Source: Paraconiothyrium sp. Pb-2020
Lineage: Eukaryota; Ascomycota; Dothideomycetes; Pleosporales; Didymosphaeriaceae
Direction: 5' to 3'
Length of the DNA stretch: 64,000 nucleotides
Assembly: GCA_022419385.1 (NCBI GenBank)
Contig: JAJUBI010000002.1
Coordinates: 4,216,001-4,280,000, forward strand
Both the position numbers and the translations under genes were made by a program. The first letter of the stretch is position 1. Each line of letters begins with the position of its first letter. The notes beneath the pieces were generated by a model that had not been told where the DNA came from, ran no database searches, and saw only the letters and a program-made list of their open reading frames with translations. Positions 51,528-63,900 of the stretch are shown one piece after another.

Positions 51528-53390
51528 CTCCACTTTATGCAGCTGTTCACTACGCATTTGGATTCAGCGCAGGTCATCTGAGAGCATGGGCTGGTTATAT
51601 TGTGCGGGGACCATTGTCCCATGTACACATAGTCTTATGAAGATGAGCTCTCACAAGGAAGTGTCTATCGAAAGTAGTATCTACACCGTGTTTGAAAAGC
51701 TAAGTCCACGAATGGCGGTAAAGTTATCTATATTGATACAGGGGTGCCTTGTCTCCAGATAAAGCTTTCGAACTTGGAGTACAGGGTGGTAGATAAAGGT
51801 AAACAAACGTAGCCGAGAGCAAAACTAGGTGGTTCCTGTTGTATGTAAATAGCTCTTACATTGGACTATACGAGCGTGATATAGTTGCTACTTCGACCGA
51901 TCACACAGTGAACGTGAAGAAATCTTCGTTGAACAGTGTGGAAGAGAAGACACAATGACCAAATGTCCCGGCTTGCACCACACACCGAGGTTTCATGAAT
52001 AGCTTTGGATATGCTTCAGCTCTTGAATGGACGCATTCGCTCACGATATCGCAGCTTCGTCCGGCCTCCACATTCATTCGCAAGCCAGTGCCCAGGACTG
52101 ACTCGGTATCCAAGAGCTGCATTTATAATAGGCGCTAGAGGGACGGAGCCTTTGGTGGGAGAGAATCATTGACGTATCTCTTTCGCGCCAGATGCGGCTA
52201 AGACACCACAAGATCTATAATCGTGTAGTAGATTTGTTATACCATTCATGGATGAGTCAAGTCCAGATGCGCGGTCCCAGACGGACGCGACTGATCTACT
52301 GTATCTGCTGTATAGCTGGTAAGACATAGCACGATCCGCTGCCCATCTAAGATTCAACGTAAAGCCACCTGAAAGTAACGGCCGCCTATTATGAACAGCG
52401 GTCACTTGCTCTCTTGTCACCAATTTTTGAAGCACGCTTGACATCCTACTGGTCAGTGCAGCGTGTAGCACAATCCCAAAATCTCAATAGAGCGTCTCAT
52501 GCCAGGCAACACTGGTGACCTCGTTTTGGATCGAAGAGGGAATGAATTGGCTCGGAGGTGGGATCGAGGTTGAGCACTCATGCCATGATGGTTCACACGC
52601 GAACAAACACCAAAGATGCGATGTGCTCAACCGATACACTGGCGAAGCAAGATGCCATCGGCGAGAGCAGCAGAGGTCTACGAGGTCTACGAAAGGTACG
52701 ACGACGGTAAAGTTCGGCTCGAGGTATCTGCGATTCTAGGGGCGAGATGTGAAACCTAGCGTTAGTGAGTCAACAAGAAGGGCGCCATACGCCCCTCCAG
52801 CGCATCGGGATGGTTCAAGCCCCTCGAGGCGCCGCATCGATCAAAGACGAAGATGTCAGAGCAGAGGTCGAACGATCTCGCGCGCAAAAATGGACCACGA
52901 GGACCGATATTGAGACACCAAAGCTTTCGGACGTCAAGGTGGGCTGATGACGAACTGAAGCGCACGTACCGCCGCAACAACAAAGACGCATCCCACCATG
53001 GTGGGGCAATGCAAAAGATACCCCGCCAAAAGAGTTGGGTCGTCGTTATCACTGTTCTCGCCGGCCGCGGGCGCTCTTCGCGTTGTGGATAAATGAATTG
53101 ACGTGTATAACGCGCACTGGAGGTAGAGATCTGGCCATGCATAAGGCTCTGGCCGACGTGGTGGACTAAGAGAGAACGGTGCGCTTGCGCAGTTACTTCA
53201 CGTAGCAAATGTCCGGCTGTGGCGAGTAGATCAGCGGGCGGTCAGCGCCACGGGCCTGTAAGCCAATAACAGGGTGATTATCTGCCGTATCTGGCCATGA
53301 GCGCAGAGTAGGAGCCCAACAGCGAGGCTGAGGGCGGTTGCTGTGACACCTTGCAAAAATTTGAGTGAAGGTCCGTGCACCCCTTAGGCT
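51528..53390. other. Intergenic, no gene seen
   Basis: About 1.9 kb with short frames on both strands; none has a recognisable domain. The right end belongs to the tef1 promoter. Confidence 0.4.
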
Positions 53391-53394
53391 GCCC

Positions 53395-53580
53395 CGCGCC
53401 CTTCCATATAAACTCGCTTTTCCCTTGGACCTCCTTCTCCCTTGTCCTCACACCATCAAACATTAAGCTTTGATACCTGTCAGTCGACTCCACTCCCCAT
53501 CTCCTCTTTCTCGTCACTAACCTCTTCGCAGGAGATTTCAAGACTTTCTTACTTCCACACTTCACCACACAACCGACATC
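53395..53580 (+). promoter_or_regulatory. tef1: CT-rich promoter/leader of tef1
   Basis: Pyrimidine-rich stretches (for example ctccttctcccttgtcctcac, then ctttctcgtc) precede the ATG and an extremely short first exon. This is the usual architecture of strongly expressed fungal genes. Confidence 0.55.
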
Positions 53581-55501
53581 ATGGGGTAAGTCAACACGCA
53601 GCCCTGCGCCGTCAGACGGACACAACGCATCTGCAAGAGCACAAAGCTAACAAGCATGCAGTAAAGAGAAGACTCATATCAACGTCGTCGTTATCGGCCA
53701 CGTCGACTCTGGCAAGTCGACGACCACCGGACGTAAGCCTTCCTACGAACGATAGCGGGGTACGCACAGCAGCTTACAATGGCATACAGACTTGATCTAC
53801 AAGTGCGGTGGTATTGACTCTCGTACCATCGAGAAGTTCGAGAAGGTACGGATACACCATTTTTCCTCTGATACACTGGCACCAAATTTTACCCGCGATG
53901 CGCCGGCCACATTTCTGGCTTATCACGCTGAGGGGCAATTTGGGCGGTCCGAGTGGGGTTGTGCGAAATTTTCGCGCTAGTCCACTATGGGATGCTCGCC
54001 AACTATGACGCACAGTGGGTGGCTTGCAGCTGCAAAATTACCCACAGCGATCATCAGTTGCCGGCGCCTTGTCGTATCCTGCCTAATGCTTTCCCACTCG
54101 TTCACGTCGCTGACTCGTTGTATAGGAAGCCGCCGAACTCGGCAAGGGTTCCTTCAAGTACGCATGGGTCCTTGACAAGTTGAAGGCCGAGCGTGAGCGT
54201 GGTATCACCATCGATATCGCTCTCTGGAAGTTCGAGACGCCCAAGTACTACGTGACAGTCAGTAAGTTATACCTTGCTAAGTCATACCTCGCTCCTCTCA
54301 AGTCAAATTCGCCTGCAGCAGCTGCAGCAGCAGAATAGGCAGAATCGGCAGAATCAGCAGCATATCAAGCAACATTCACTAACAACTTCTAGTCGATGCC
54401 CCCGGTCACCGTGATTTCATCAAGAACATGATCACTGGTACCTCACAGGCTGACTGCGCCATTCTCATCATTGCCGCCGGTACTGGTGAGTTCGAGGCTG
54501 GTATCTCCAAGGATGGCCAGACCCGTGAGCACGCTCTGCTCGCCTACACCCTCGGTGTCAAGCAGCTCATTGTTGCCATCAACAAGATGGACACCACCAA
54601 GTGGTCTGAGGAGCGTTTCCAGGAGATCATCAAGGAGACCTCTTCCTTCATCAAGAAGGTCGGCTACAACCCCAAGCACGTTCCCTTCGTGCCCATCTCC
54701 GGTTTCAACGGTGACAACATGATTGACGCCTCCCCCAACTGCCCCTGGTACAAGGGCTGGGAGAAGGAGACCAAGGCCAAGGCTACTGGCAAGACCCTTC
54801 TCGAGGCCATTGACGCTATCGACACCCCTGTCCGTCCCTCCGACAAGCCCCTCCGTCTTCCCCTCCAGGATGTTTACAAGATTGGTGGTATTGGCACGGT
54901 CCCTGTCGGTCGTGTTGAGACCGGTGTCATCAAGCCCGGTATGGTCGTCACCTTCGCCCCTGCTGGTGTGACCACTGAGGTCAAGTCCGTCGAGATGCAC
55001 CACGAGCAGCTCACCGAGGGTGTCCCTGGTGACAACGTCGGCTTCAACGTCAAGAACGTCTCCGTCAAGGAGATCCGTCGTGGCAACGTTGCCGGTGACT
55101 CCAAGAACGACCCCCCCAAGGGTGCTGAGTCCTTCAACGCCCAGGTCATCGTCCTCAACCACCCCGGTCAGGTCGGTGCTGGTTACGCTCCCGTTCTTGA
55201 CTGCCACACTGCCCACATTGCTTGCAAGTTCGCCGAGCTCCTCGAGAAGATTGACCGCCGTACCGGAAAGTCTGTCGAGTCCAGCCCCAAGTTCGTCAAG
55301 TCTGGTGATGCCGCTATCGTCAAGATGATTCCCTCCAAGCCCATGTGCGTTGAGGCTTTCACCGAATACCCCCCTCTTGGTCGTTTCGCCGTCCGTGACA
55401 TGCGTCAGACCGTCGCTGTCGGTGTCATCAAGTCCGTCGTCAAGGCTGACAAGGGTGCCGGCAAGGTCACCAAGGCCGCCCAGAAGGCCTCCAAGAAATA
55501 A
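53581..55501 (+). CDS. tef1: Translation elongation factor 1-alpha
   Basis: Exons 53581-53585, 53662-53732, 53790-53845, 54126-54261 and 54393-55501, 458 residues. The 5-nt first exon (ATGGG) joins KEKTHINVVVIGHVDSGKST (P-loop GHVDSGKS). Then come LDKLKAERERGITIDIALWK (switch I), DAPGHRDFIKNM (G3), NKMD (G4) and the C-terminal beta-barrels ending AGKVTKAAQKASKK. It is a GTPase that delivers aminoacyl-tRNA to the ribosomal A-site. Codon use is extreme (C-ending codons), as expected for very high expression. The 280-nt intron at 53846-54125 is the variable segment used as a species-level barcode, and the fourth intron holds a GCA/GAATCAG-type microsatellite. Confidence 0.98.
54320..54372. repeat. 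Short CAG/CAGAAT microsatellite in tef1 intron
   Basis: The fourth tef1 intron contains clustered gcagcag and cagaatcgg-type units, likely to vary between strains. Confidence 0.6.
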
Positions 55502-56042
55502 GCTATTACAATTTTCCCGGCTTGTTTCTTTCTTCCAAAAGTCTCTAGATATCCGCTTCTGGGGATGTGGTGGCTTGAAGCCATTATGAGTTATGGCTGC
55601 TATGATGCATAATGGATTAGGCGGTTCTGGCGTTGTCCTTCCGTAGATTTCATGTCATGATAACCAATGAATCGACTGGGTTGGACAAACATTTTTCCAT
55701 ATGCTTGATGATGTGATGTTGCGAGAGTATCATAAACAACGCTCAATCCTCTCATGAAGCTAGAGTAGTTTCGCAGCTAGACATGACTCAAGCTGTCTTG
55801 TACTGCGCATGCTCTATGCTTCATCATGATAATCGCTAGACATTGAAGCTATGTTCGATAGTGACACTTTTAAGGAGGTATTCTCAAGATACAGGTGATG
55901 TTTATATTACCCCTAAACATTGATGGTGTGAGGATAAGGTGCGCGTCCCAACAATGTACGTCTGTGAGTTGAAGGCCTTGACAGTCGCACACGAGAATTT
56001 GAGGTCTCTGCCTGCAATGTCTCTGCAACTTGGTTGAAGTCC
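55502..56042. other. Intergenic, 3' UTR region
   Basis: Between the tef1 stop and the convergent SDR-like gene. No gene seen. Confidence 0.5.
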
Positions 56043-57185
56043 TTACAGAAAAGGTCTGACCTGCTCCTCACACCACTCATAGAACCGCGCGCTCACGCTT
56101 TTTCCTTCCCCTTCCTTCACCATCTTACTCGCTTCAACGTGCTCGGGTACACTGCCCTTTTTTCCCCATGGGATGATGAGGTCGCCGTCTTGCACACCCG
56201 GAGCAACCCCCGCGAACAGCTCGGTATACGGGTCTACACCATACAGACATCAGCACAGTTTCAAACAACACCATAACATGAGAAAACTCACCATGTCTCA
56301 CCCCCTTCCCCACCTTACCCAAAATTCCTCGTATCGCCCCCGAAAGGGCCGTCTGCCCAGCCGCCGAATCTATACAAACATGCAGAACGCCCGCCGTATT
56401 CCTGATCCTCACACCGTGCTCGTCCACCTTCTCCACATTCTTGTGCCTCAACGCAAACTCGTAAGCGAGAAGGTACACCCCGGCTTTGCTTTGCGTGTAG
56501 CCTTCCACTCCAGTCAGCTGTTTCGGCTTCCACTTTCCGTCCTCTTCCCCTGGAACAAGTTGTACGCCTCCCTGCGGCGTCAAGACGGATGTGTACACGA
56601 TGCGGATTGAAGTGTTAACGTGGCAGAAGTGCGTGGTGGTACGGTGCATGAGGGGGTAGAGGATATATGTTAAGAGGAAGGGAGCGAGGCAATTTGCAGT
56701 GTCGTTGCGGCCCCCTTCGACGCCTCCTTCAATGAACAGTACGTCTAGCCGGTAGTTTTCCTCCAAGAAAGATTCGGCGGCGAGCTTGATAGTGGATAGG
56801 TCGGCGAAGTCGGCTAAGAAGGGTTTGAGTGTGCCTTGGGAGGTCGGTGCCTTTGAGGTTATCGTTCTGCGAGCGTCTTCGAAGCTGAGTGGGTCAGCGG
56901 GAGGAGGTTGGATGGCGAAGAACACTATACCTTGAGAGGAGGCGCGATCCGATGTAAACGGTGGCGTGCAGTGTGTAGAGGATCTTTGCGAGCTCGAGAC
57001 CGGGGCCGGAGGTCGCGCATGTTATAATATAGACCTGGAAGTAATGTTTGTTAGGGACAAGTTGTTACCGGAGTACAGTATTTGGGCTCATATAGTGGGG
57101 AGATATGTACTTTGGTAGAAAGATCGATAATGTCTTTTTCCGTAAAAGTCGGTGCCGGTGGGAAGAGCTGTGAATATGTGCTCAT
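56043..57185 (-). CDS. Degenerate short-chain dehydrogenase/reductase paralogue
   Basis: Exons complement(57111-57185), (56931-57034), (56292-56884) and (56043-56233), with introns gtacat...ttccag, gtatag...actcag and gtgagt...tgtag, giving 321 codons. The architecture matches the SDR at 24003-25026: MSTYSQLFPPAPTFTEKDI head, Rossmann strand VYIITCATSGPGLELAKILY, FLADFADLSTIKLAAESFLE and C-terminal FYEWCEEQVRPFL. The cofactor-site TGxxxGIG is replaced by TCATSGPG, and the NNAG motif by IEGG (DVLFIEGGVEGG). The catalytic pair is still present as GYTQSKAG (YxxxK). Loss of NNAG and of the normal glycine pattern suggests altered or lost nucleotide binding, so it may be a non-enzymatic or neofunctionalised SDR. 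All four exons are intact. Confidence 0.8.
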
Positions 57186-57679
57186 CTTGATAGGGCGAAA
57201 TGTGATGGTCTACAGTCCAATTCAAGTATCTACCGACGACTACGTTTCAGAAACTTGCTATGGCAATCTTTTTCGAAGTCCTGGTTGAATGTTGCATCGC
57301 GTTATAGCAGTACTTTGTATCCTCGACAGCTACGGCCGAGTGCCAATAGATTACATCCGGGTTCGTGGATTACTCAACGTCCAATTTGCGACTTCTGTTG
57401 AAGGATGCTGGAAATTCTGAAGATTGGGGGCGGGAATCGTGCTGTTTTCCAAGGTTGTCTACTGGCGTTTGCCAGTTTCACAGTTCTGTAGGCTTCGCAG
57501 CCCAACTAGACCAGTAAGAGATAATACCTGAGATATGTCGCACACCAGCCACAATATGTGTTATATAGTGGAGGAGAAGATCGTACGCGCAGGCTGGCCC
57601 CACAGCCCCTTCCCAGCCTAGCGCGTTCGCTACTTCCCAAACCTCCGTCACTCGTTCACATCACCAAGCACGCGCGAAG
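57186..57679. other. Divergent promoter region
   Basis: Between the SDR-like gene (minus) and the acidic-motif gene (plus). No gene seen. Confidence 0.45.
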
Positions 57680-59387
57680 ATGTCAGCGGACCTCTTTGCA
57701 GAATTCGGTGCATCTTCAAACCCAAACGCATCTCAGCAAAAGCACCCTGGGAACCCGAATGCGACGTCATTCAGCTTCTTTGATGACTTCACGGCAGCAC
57801 CATCTCCTACCCAAACAGCACCACAGCCTGCAGCACCCGCGAGTAGCACGCAACAACACGATGACGACAATGATGACTGGGGCGACTTTGAAGGCGGTGC
57901 TTCGTCCTTCAAAAAACCTCCCCTCGTGAAACAGGATTCCTTCGCGTTTGTAGCGGCTCAAGCGACTAGAGCACGCGCACCAACATTGCCACCAACCTTG
58001 GAAAATGTGAGCTATTAAGTACCCGCAGAGTGTAGATATGGTTGCTCATTGTACTCACAGGATGACTTTTTTAAGAATTCAACGCCACGTCTTGCACAGA
58101 CAACGTGGCAGAAAGCACCTGTTCTGAAAGCGAAAAAGTCCGCAGGTCCTAGTGTCTTGTTCGACGCAGAAGATGACTTTGGCGACGACGATTTCGGAGA
58201 CTTTGAAGGAACTGACCCGGCTCCTACGCAACCTACCGCTACAGCAACCAGTTTTACGGGGGTGGGTTATCGAGTCTAAATCTTATTGGTCCTTGTGCTC
58301 ATTATATCATCATTCTAGATAGCAGATCTGCTCGAAGACTTGGATTTGTCTCGACCTACGGTTCATCCTAACATCGACCAAATTGCTGCGAGCCACAAGA
58401 CGTCAACGTCGACCTCTCTAAAGAGTCCCTTGGGCGGGTTTGGCTCCGTAGCTCCGAATCAACATGCGAAAGCTGCCGCAGCGCCGAAAGAAGAATCTTG
58501 GGATACCTTCGACGACTGGGAAGCATCTATTCCTACCAAAGCACCGGCCAGCGATAGCACAAGACCGCCGCCCAAGATTACGGCGGACACTGCCCCTAAG
58601 AAGACTATCAAGCCAAGTTCTGTAACCTCACCACCGCCCATCTTGTCACCCACATGGGATGATCCGCAGCCCGGAGAGCTACCACCAACGAACGTGCCAC
58701 CACCGGCAGTATTACTCACACTATTCCCTCCTCTCTTTGCCGACGCTCAGGAGAAATTGTTTAAGCCTATGGCAGCGCAAACGCTCCCAATGCGCAACAA
58801 AGTGCTAGCGGAGCCCGCCACGATTACTTACCTCGAAGGTTACATGATGCTAGCCTCGGTGGCAGCTCATATCATAGCCGGCCGCAAGCTACGCTGGAAA
58901 AGAGATCAGCATCTCTCCCAAGGCATGCGCATAGGTCCGGCATCCTCGCGGGCCACTTCAGGGATGAAGCTCTCGAGCATCGATAAGAGCGAGAACATGA
59001 AAGAGGAGCGTGAAGCCTCAGACGTAGTGCGAGCGTGGAAGGACCAGATAGGCAGGTTACGGCATGTAGTCTCCGCCGCGAACCAAATCAAGGCTGGTTC
59101 GTTGGGGGCGGTGCCAGATATTCAGGAAACAATGCCTGTCAAGGTGTTGAAACAGGGTGAAGGTGGGGTGCCGGCGAAAGAGCCGTGTATGCTGTGCGGT
59201 TTGAAGAGAGATGAGCGGGTGGGTGCTGTGGATCAGGGTGTGGAGGATAGCTTTGGGGAGTGGTGGGTTGATCAGGTCAACATGCATCGTAGTATGTCTC
59301 TCTTCGACATGGACGGGCAAATGCTAACTTTCCGCAGGTTGTCGGAACTTTTGGAGTGAACATAAGGATCGACTTAGGCAGCGATGA
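57680..59387 (+). CDS. Aftiphilin-like acidic-aromatic motif protein (AP-1/clathrin accessory-like, ppk6-type)
   Basis: Exons 57680-58006, 58061-58261, 58319-59291 and 59338-59387, 516 residues. The last intron is supported because it gives HRSCRNFWSEHKDRLRQR rather than a readthrough. The N-terminal half is disordered and carries repeated acidic-aromatic motifs: DDDNDDWGDFEGG, EDDFGDDDFGDFEG and ESWDTFDDWE. DFGxF/WxxF-type motifs of this kind bind gamma-adaptin ear domains. A conserved helical C-terminal half follows (LLTLFPPLFADAQEKLFKPM; LEGYMMLASVAAHIIAGRKL) and a Cys pair (CMLCGLKRDERVG). Fungal homologues are often labelled serine/threonine kinase ppk6, but no kinase motif is visible here. 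By motif content a role in clathrin or AP-1 trafficking is plausible, and unproven. Confidence 0.75.
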
Positions 59388-60700
59388 AGGGCTCTTTCGC
59401 CACGAGCAAGGCTTTAAAAGTCGTTATACTATATTGTGAATCCAGTCGTTGTAGCTCGGGCGTAGATAGACCGGGCAAATGACCCGCTGAAGGTCGGTCA
59501 GTTTTAGCTTTTGAAGACCTGTTTGTCCGGGTAGTTCTACCGACGTCGTGTGCTACGATGGAGCGATACTCATGACAGTTCTCGACGCTAAGTCTCCGTT
59601 CATAAAGGAAAACACAAGATAATCAATGGTTGTTACCTATTGCCAGGCAGTACACGTGCAAGCTGAGCAGCCAATGATGTGGTGCGGGGGAAGCGGAAGG
59701 GTCGTGGCTGTGACTTGCATGGCAAAAGCAATCAACACAATTCGCTGCAGACGCCTAGATTGTGAAGAGCCTTTTGCGGTCCATGACGATTGGGCAGTCT
59801 CTGCTGGTCACGCCCCGCGCGATATCCGTGGACAACGAAGGGTTCACGGAGCGGGTGGCTTCCAGGCGTCGGGAAATGTCAAACCATTGCCGTACCACGC
59901 GCTTAGCAAGTGCGCTGCGCACAGGTGGAGGTCGGCATCGCATTCTGGGTTAACGCCGAAGCCGCTCTCTGCCACAGTATTGCGGCTGCTTTGACGCGCG
60001 GAGGCTAGGAGGTGTAATTGTCATGTCTCCCATGTGAATGCACGCGTCGGTCACCTGGACGCGGCCCTTGTTCTCTTGCGGCGCGGGATGTCTGTGCGGA
60101 GTCTTGGGCGGGCGTGGGCGTGGGCCAACACCAGATCAGATGGACTAGCCTGCAGCGCGGCGGCCACTACAAGCCCCTCCAGCCAAAGTGTACAATCCTC
60201 CCGTTTCCGTATCCTCACGCATTGCACTGTCTCTGTCCCTGTTTGACCTGCCCCTCGCTGTCCGAAGCAGTCCTGCCCCAGCGAACGCAATTCGGGCCAT
60301 CTTTCCCCGCCATCTGCTCTGCCACTCCCGCCCTGCATCTGCACCGTAGCCCAAGCGCCCGTACCGTTCGCGACACGCTCTCCTCTACGCGCATTGGACT
60401 TTGGCATTGGCAGAGGACGACGCGGGTTCCTCCTGCTACTGTGACTCCAGCGGCCCGCCACTAGACTCGAGATCACGTCGGCCGTTGTGAGGCACCTGAG
60501 GGAATGAGCCTGCCACGAAGAGATGGTGAGTAGTAAGCGTCTGATGACCCTCCAGGCCCGTCACGCAGCGCCCTCTGCTGTCCTACCATGGCGGCGTGGG
60601 AGAGCCCAGGCCTTCACCGCTCCATGACTGCCCGTTCCGCGGGCGCCGGCAGCGTTCCGTGGCTATCATATTCCTAGCTGCCCAACTGCCTCTTGCAGGA
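59388..60700. other. Intergenic, no gene seen
   Basis: About 1.3 kb, GC-rich at right, with short overlapping frames on both strands (59626-59994, 60018-60464). Holds the upstream region of the PAS kinase gene. Confidence 0.4.
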
Positions 60701-60974
60701 CGATTGCTTTGAGCATTTGGTCGCACCCTCCACACGCGCCTCGTTTGACTCGACCCTCACGCGCCTTCCTCCCAACGCCTCACACTGCTGCACATGAACT
60801 CGACCGCTGATTACACCCCCCAGGCTCGCCCCACGAACAACCACTGTCGTCGCTGCCGGAGCTCACACGCTTCATCACCGCCCCCGAACAGCATGTTTCG
60901 TTGCCAAGAACAAGAGCACGAGCAATCTGCTCTCACAGCGCACCCCGGCGGGCCTGTCCCTGAATACTAAACGC

Positions 60975-63900
60975 ATGAGCATCGACGCGGGGCAGCTGGA
61001 CAGGATGGCCCGGTAGGTGCCTAGCAGTGAATGCCTGTCTCCTTCGCCAGCATGCTTACACTCCCCAGCTCACCTATTGTCCCCGAACACGAACACGGCC
61101 TGGGAGCCTCCGGTCTTCGTCGCATACGCCAGCAACCAGGCTCTCGGGGAGTCTCGCAACATCGAGCCGCATCACTGAACATCAATCCTACACCCCCCGC
61201 TTCTAGACATCCCTCCACCTCCACGCCGACTGCTCCAGCCTCCCCCACCCTCGCCTTCGGAGAGGACCTCACACGCTTCCCCAGCGAGTCCCTACACTCG
61301 TTCTCGTTTGCCACACAGTCCGACGATTTCATGCACAACCGCCAAAACGTATTGAAGCGGTCGATAGACTTCATGCAGAACAAGCTGGGCTGGGCAGCTG
61401 CGAACCCCGGAATCGCACAAGCCCAGGCAAAGATCAGCGGAGATCAGGAGGTGCAGAGCATGATGGAACTGCTGACGAGGGCCAACCTGATCGGCAGCGA
61501 TGCCACAGGCGCTCATGGTTTGGGAGCCCTTGGACCGTTGACTGGCCCTGCTGAGGTGGAAGGAGAGAACCTCTTCGAGAAGAGCTTTGTCGACCTGCAA
61601 AGATCGGAAAGTCCTGTGAGCATGCTACACTCGGCCCGGTCACCGACCCAGAAGACCCCTGTAGACATACGGAACGGGGACACTAATGACGAGAACTTCG
61701 ACGCGAGAAGTTCCGCCGTATCTGACCAGACTTCTGATGCCTCAAGTCAACGGACGGGCGTCTCACCGCCAGAGCGACCCCAACGTGCAGCCCTGAAGCG
61801 GACACTTACCGATGTAGCCCCTCTATCGATACAGCATCAACTCAACGACGCTCTAGCCCAGCCCTACCGCGTATGGGAGCAGGACCTTGCCAACCAGCTC
61901 ATATCTCCGACTATCCCCACCGCGACTCCTCTTTCTAGCATTCCAGGCCCGCATTCAGGAGGACCAGCTCCCCATGGTCAACACGGCAGCCGCTGGGCGC
62001 CAGCTGCACAAGCAATCTTCACCACCGAGGCTACAGCTCCTTGGACCATCACGGCTGCGAACGACCTTGCTTGCCTAGTGTTCGGAGTGACGCGGGCCGA
62101 GGTTCGAAAGCTGGGCATACTGGAAGTCGTTCGGGAAGAACGGAGAAAGTGGCTTGAGGATAAGCTGCGGGATCCCCAGACTGGCTCAAAAGCATCTCGG
62201 GAATCGCACAATCAAAGTCAGCAAACTACCCCCGCTCCAACGACCACATTGAAAGTTGGTAACGGCGTTACAGCGAGGTTGCTTAGCAAGCCTTCATCGC
62301 GGCAAGTTGCCCAGCGCCGGGCGCAGACCGATGATGGGAGTGGTTCATCATATGCACAGAAGTCGAACACCAAAGGTGCTACGCATCACGAATCCAAGCC
62401 TTCCAGAGGTGTCTTGCTCTGTGGTGATGTGGTGCCGATCCAGAAGCGAAATGGCGCCACTGGAAGTGCTAGCTTGTGGGTCAAGGAGAAACGAGGTGGT
62501 CTCATCTGGGTTCTGGAGGAGATCGCGGAAGACGTCGTATACATCAACGTAGACGAAGTGGGATGCGTTGTGAAGGGGCATGGAGCGATAGAAGCAGTGT
62601 TTGGAGACGATCGGTTACGGAGAGGCATGGACCTCAGCCGTCTTATACCAGCAATCCCTAGGATCCAAGGTGTGTATACTGGGGCTCTGGATTACGACAA
62701 AATCGCCGAACTCCGCAATTTCACCGCTCGGACAGCGAACAGCATAAACATACCCGTAACAGTCGAAGCCCTAGTTAACGAACCTACCTTCCGTATCTCG
62801 AGCTTTCCTCATATTGCCGGTATAGTGGTGTTATCGGCATCGGATCTCACCATCTCCAGCTCAAACACAGTCTTCCTGTCGGCCTTGTTTGGGCAGTCAA
62901 AGCCTGACGGTCTCCACATTACACAGCTGATTCCCGGCTTTGACAGGATACTCAACGTAATGACGGATGAAGACAACATAGAACTTGCTGATGGGATCGT
63001 CATTCCAGAGCACAGTTTCCGGCGAGCGCGGGCCCTTTTGGCCATGCGAGAAGGGCGCGGCGATGCAGCGACTCTTTTCCTCAAACCTAGCGGGCTGCCA
63101 GCTCTGCATCGGGACGGCACCGACATCATGGTAGACGTGCAGATGAGGGTTGTTAAGAGCGAGAAGAAACCGCACTACGATGAGCAAGTGATTGAGGAAG
63201 AGAACACTGCAGCCAACCAAACGCCAAGCGCGGAACTGGTGTTTGCGTTATGGATCACTTATTCCAGACAATTACATGCGGCTAATCACGGTGTCGGCCC
63301 TGTCACTCCTCTTGTGTCACGGCCAGGCACGCCTCCGCACCAACCCTCGCCTGGACAGTCAACCTTGATCAACACTGAGGAAACTGAGCCCGAACAAATC
63401 AAATCTGATACCCCTATCTCGCTGTTAACGCAACAACTCCAAGCTAACCAACCTGCATCTCCTGCCCAGCCACAAGGCAAAGCACCACTCGACGTCACAA
63501 GAGATATGGAAGAGCCGCCTAGGAAGAAGAACATCAACGACTTCGTTGTCATAGAAGATATGGGGCAGGGCGCATACGGCCAGGTCAAGTTGTGTCGGTC
63601 GAAGAAGAGCAGCAGCAGAAAGTCGGTCATCAAATACGTGACCAAGCGACGGATTCTTGTCGATACCTGGACACGCGACCGTCGTCTCGGCACAGTACCG
63701 TTGGAGGTTCATGTTTTGGATTATTTGAGAAGAGATGGCTTCAAACATCCTAACATTGTGGAGATGACTGATTTTTTCGAGGACGATGTCAATTACTACA
63801 TCGAAATGGTGCCACATGGTTTACCAGGCATGGATCTTTTTGATTACATCGAACTTCGTGTCAACATGGAGGAAAAGGAGTGCCGAAAAATATTCGTCCA

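Noticed and set aside
54443..55216. 257-residue minus-strand open frame (MGSVAVKNGSVTSTDLT...)
   Set aside because: It is an antisense shadow of tef1, kept open by the extreme C-ending codon use of the real gene.
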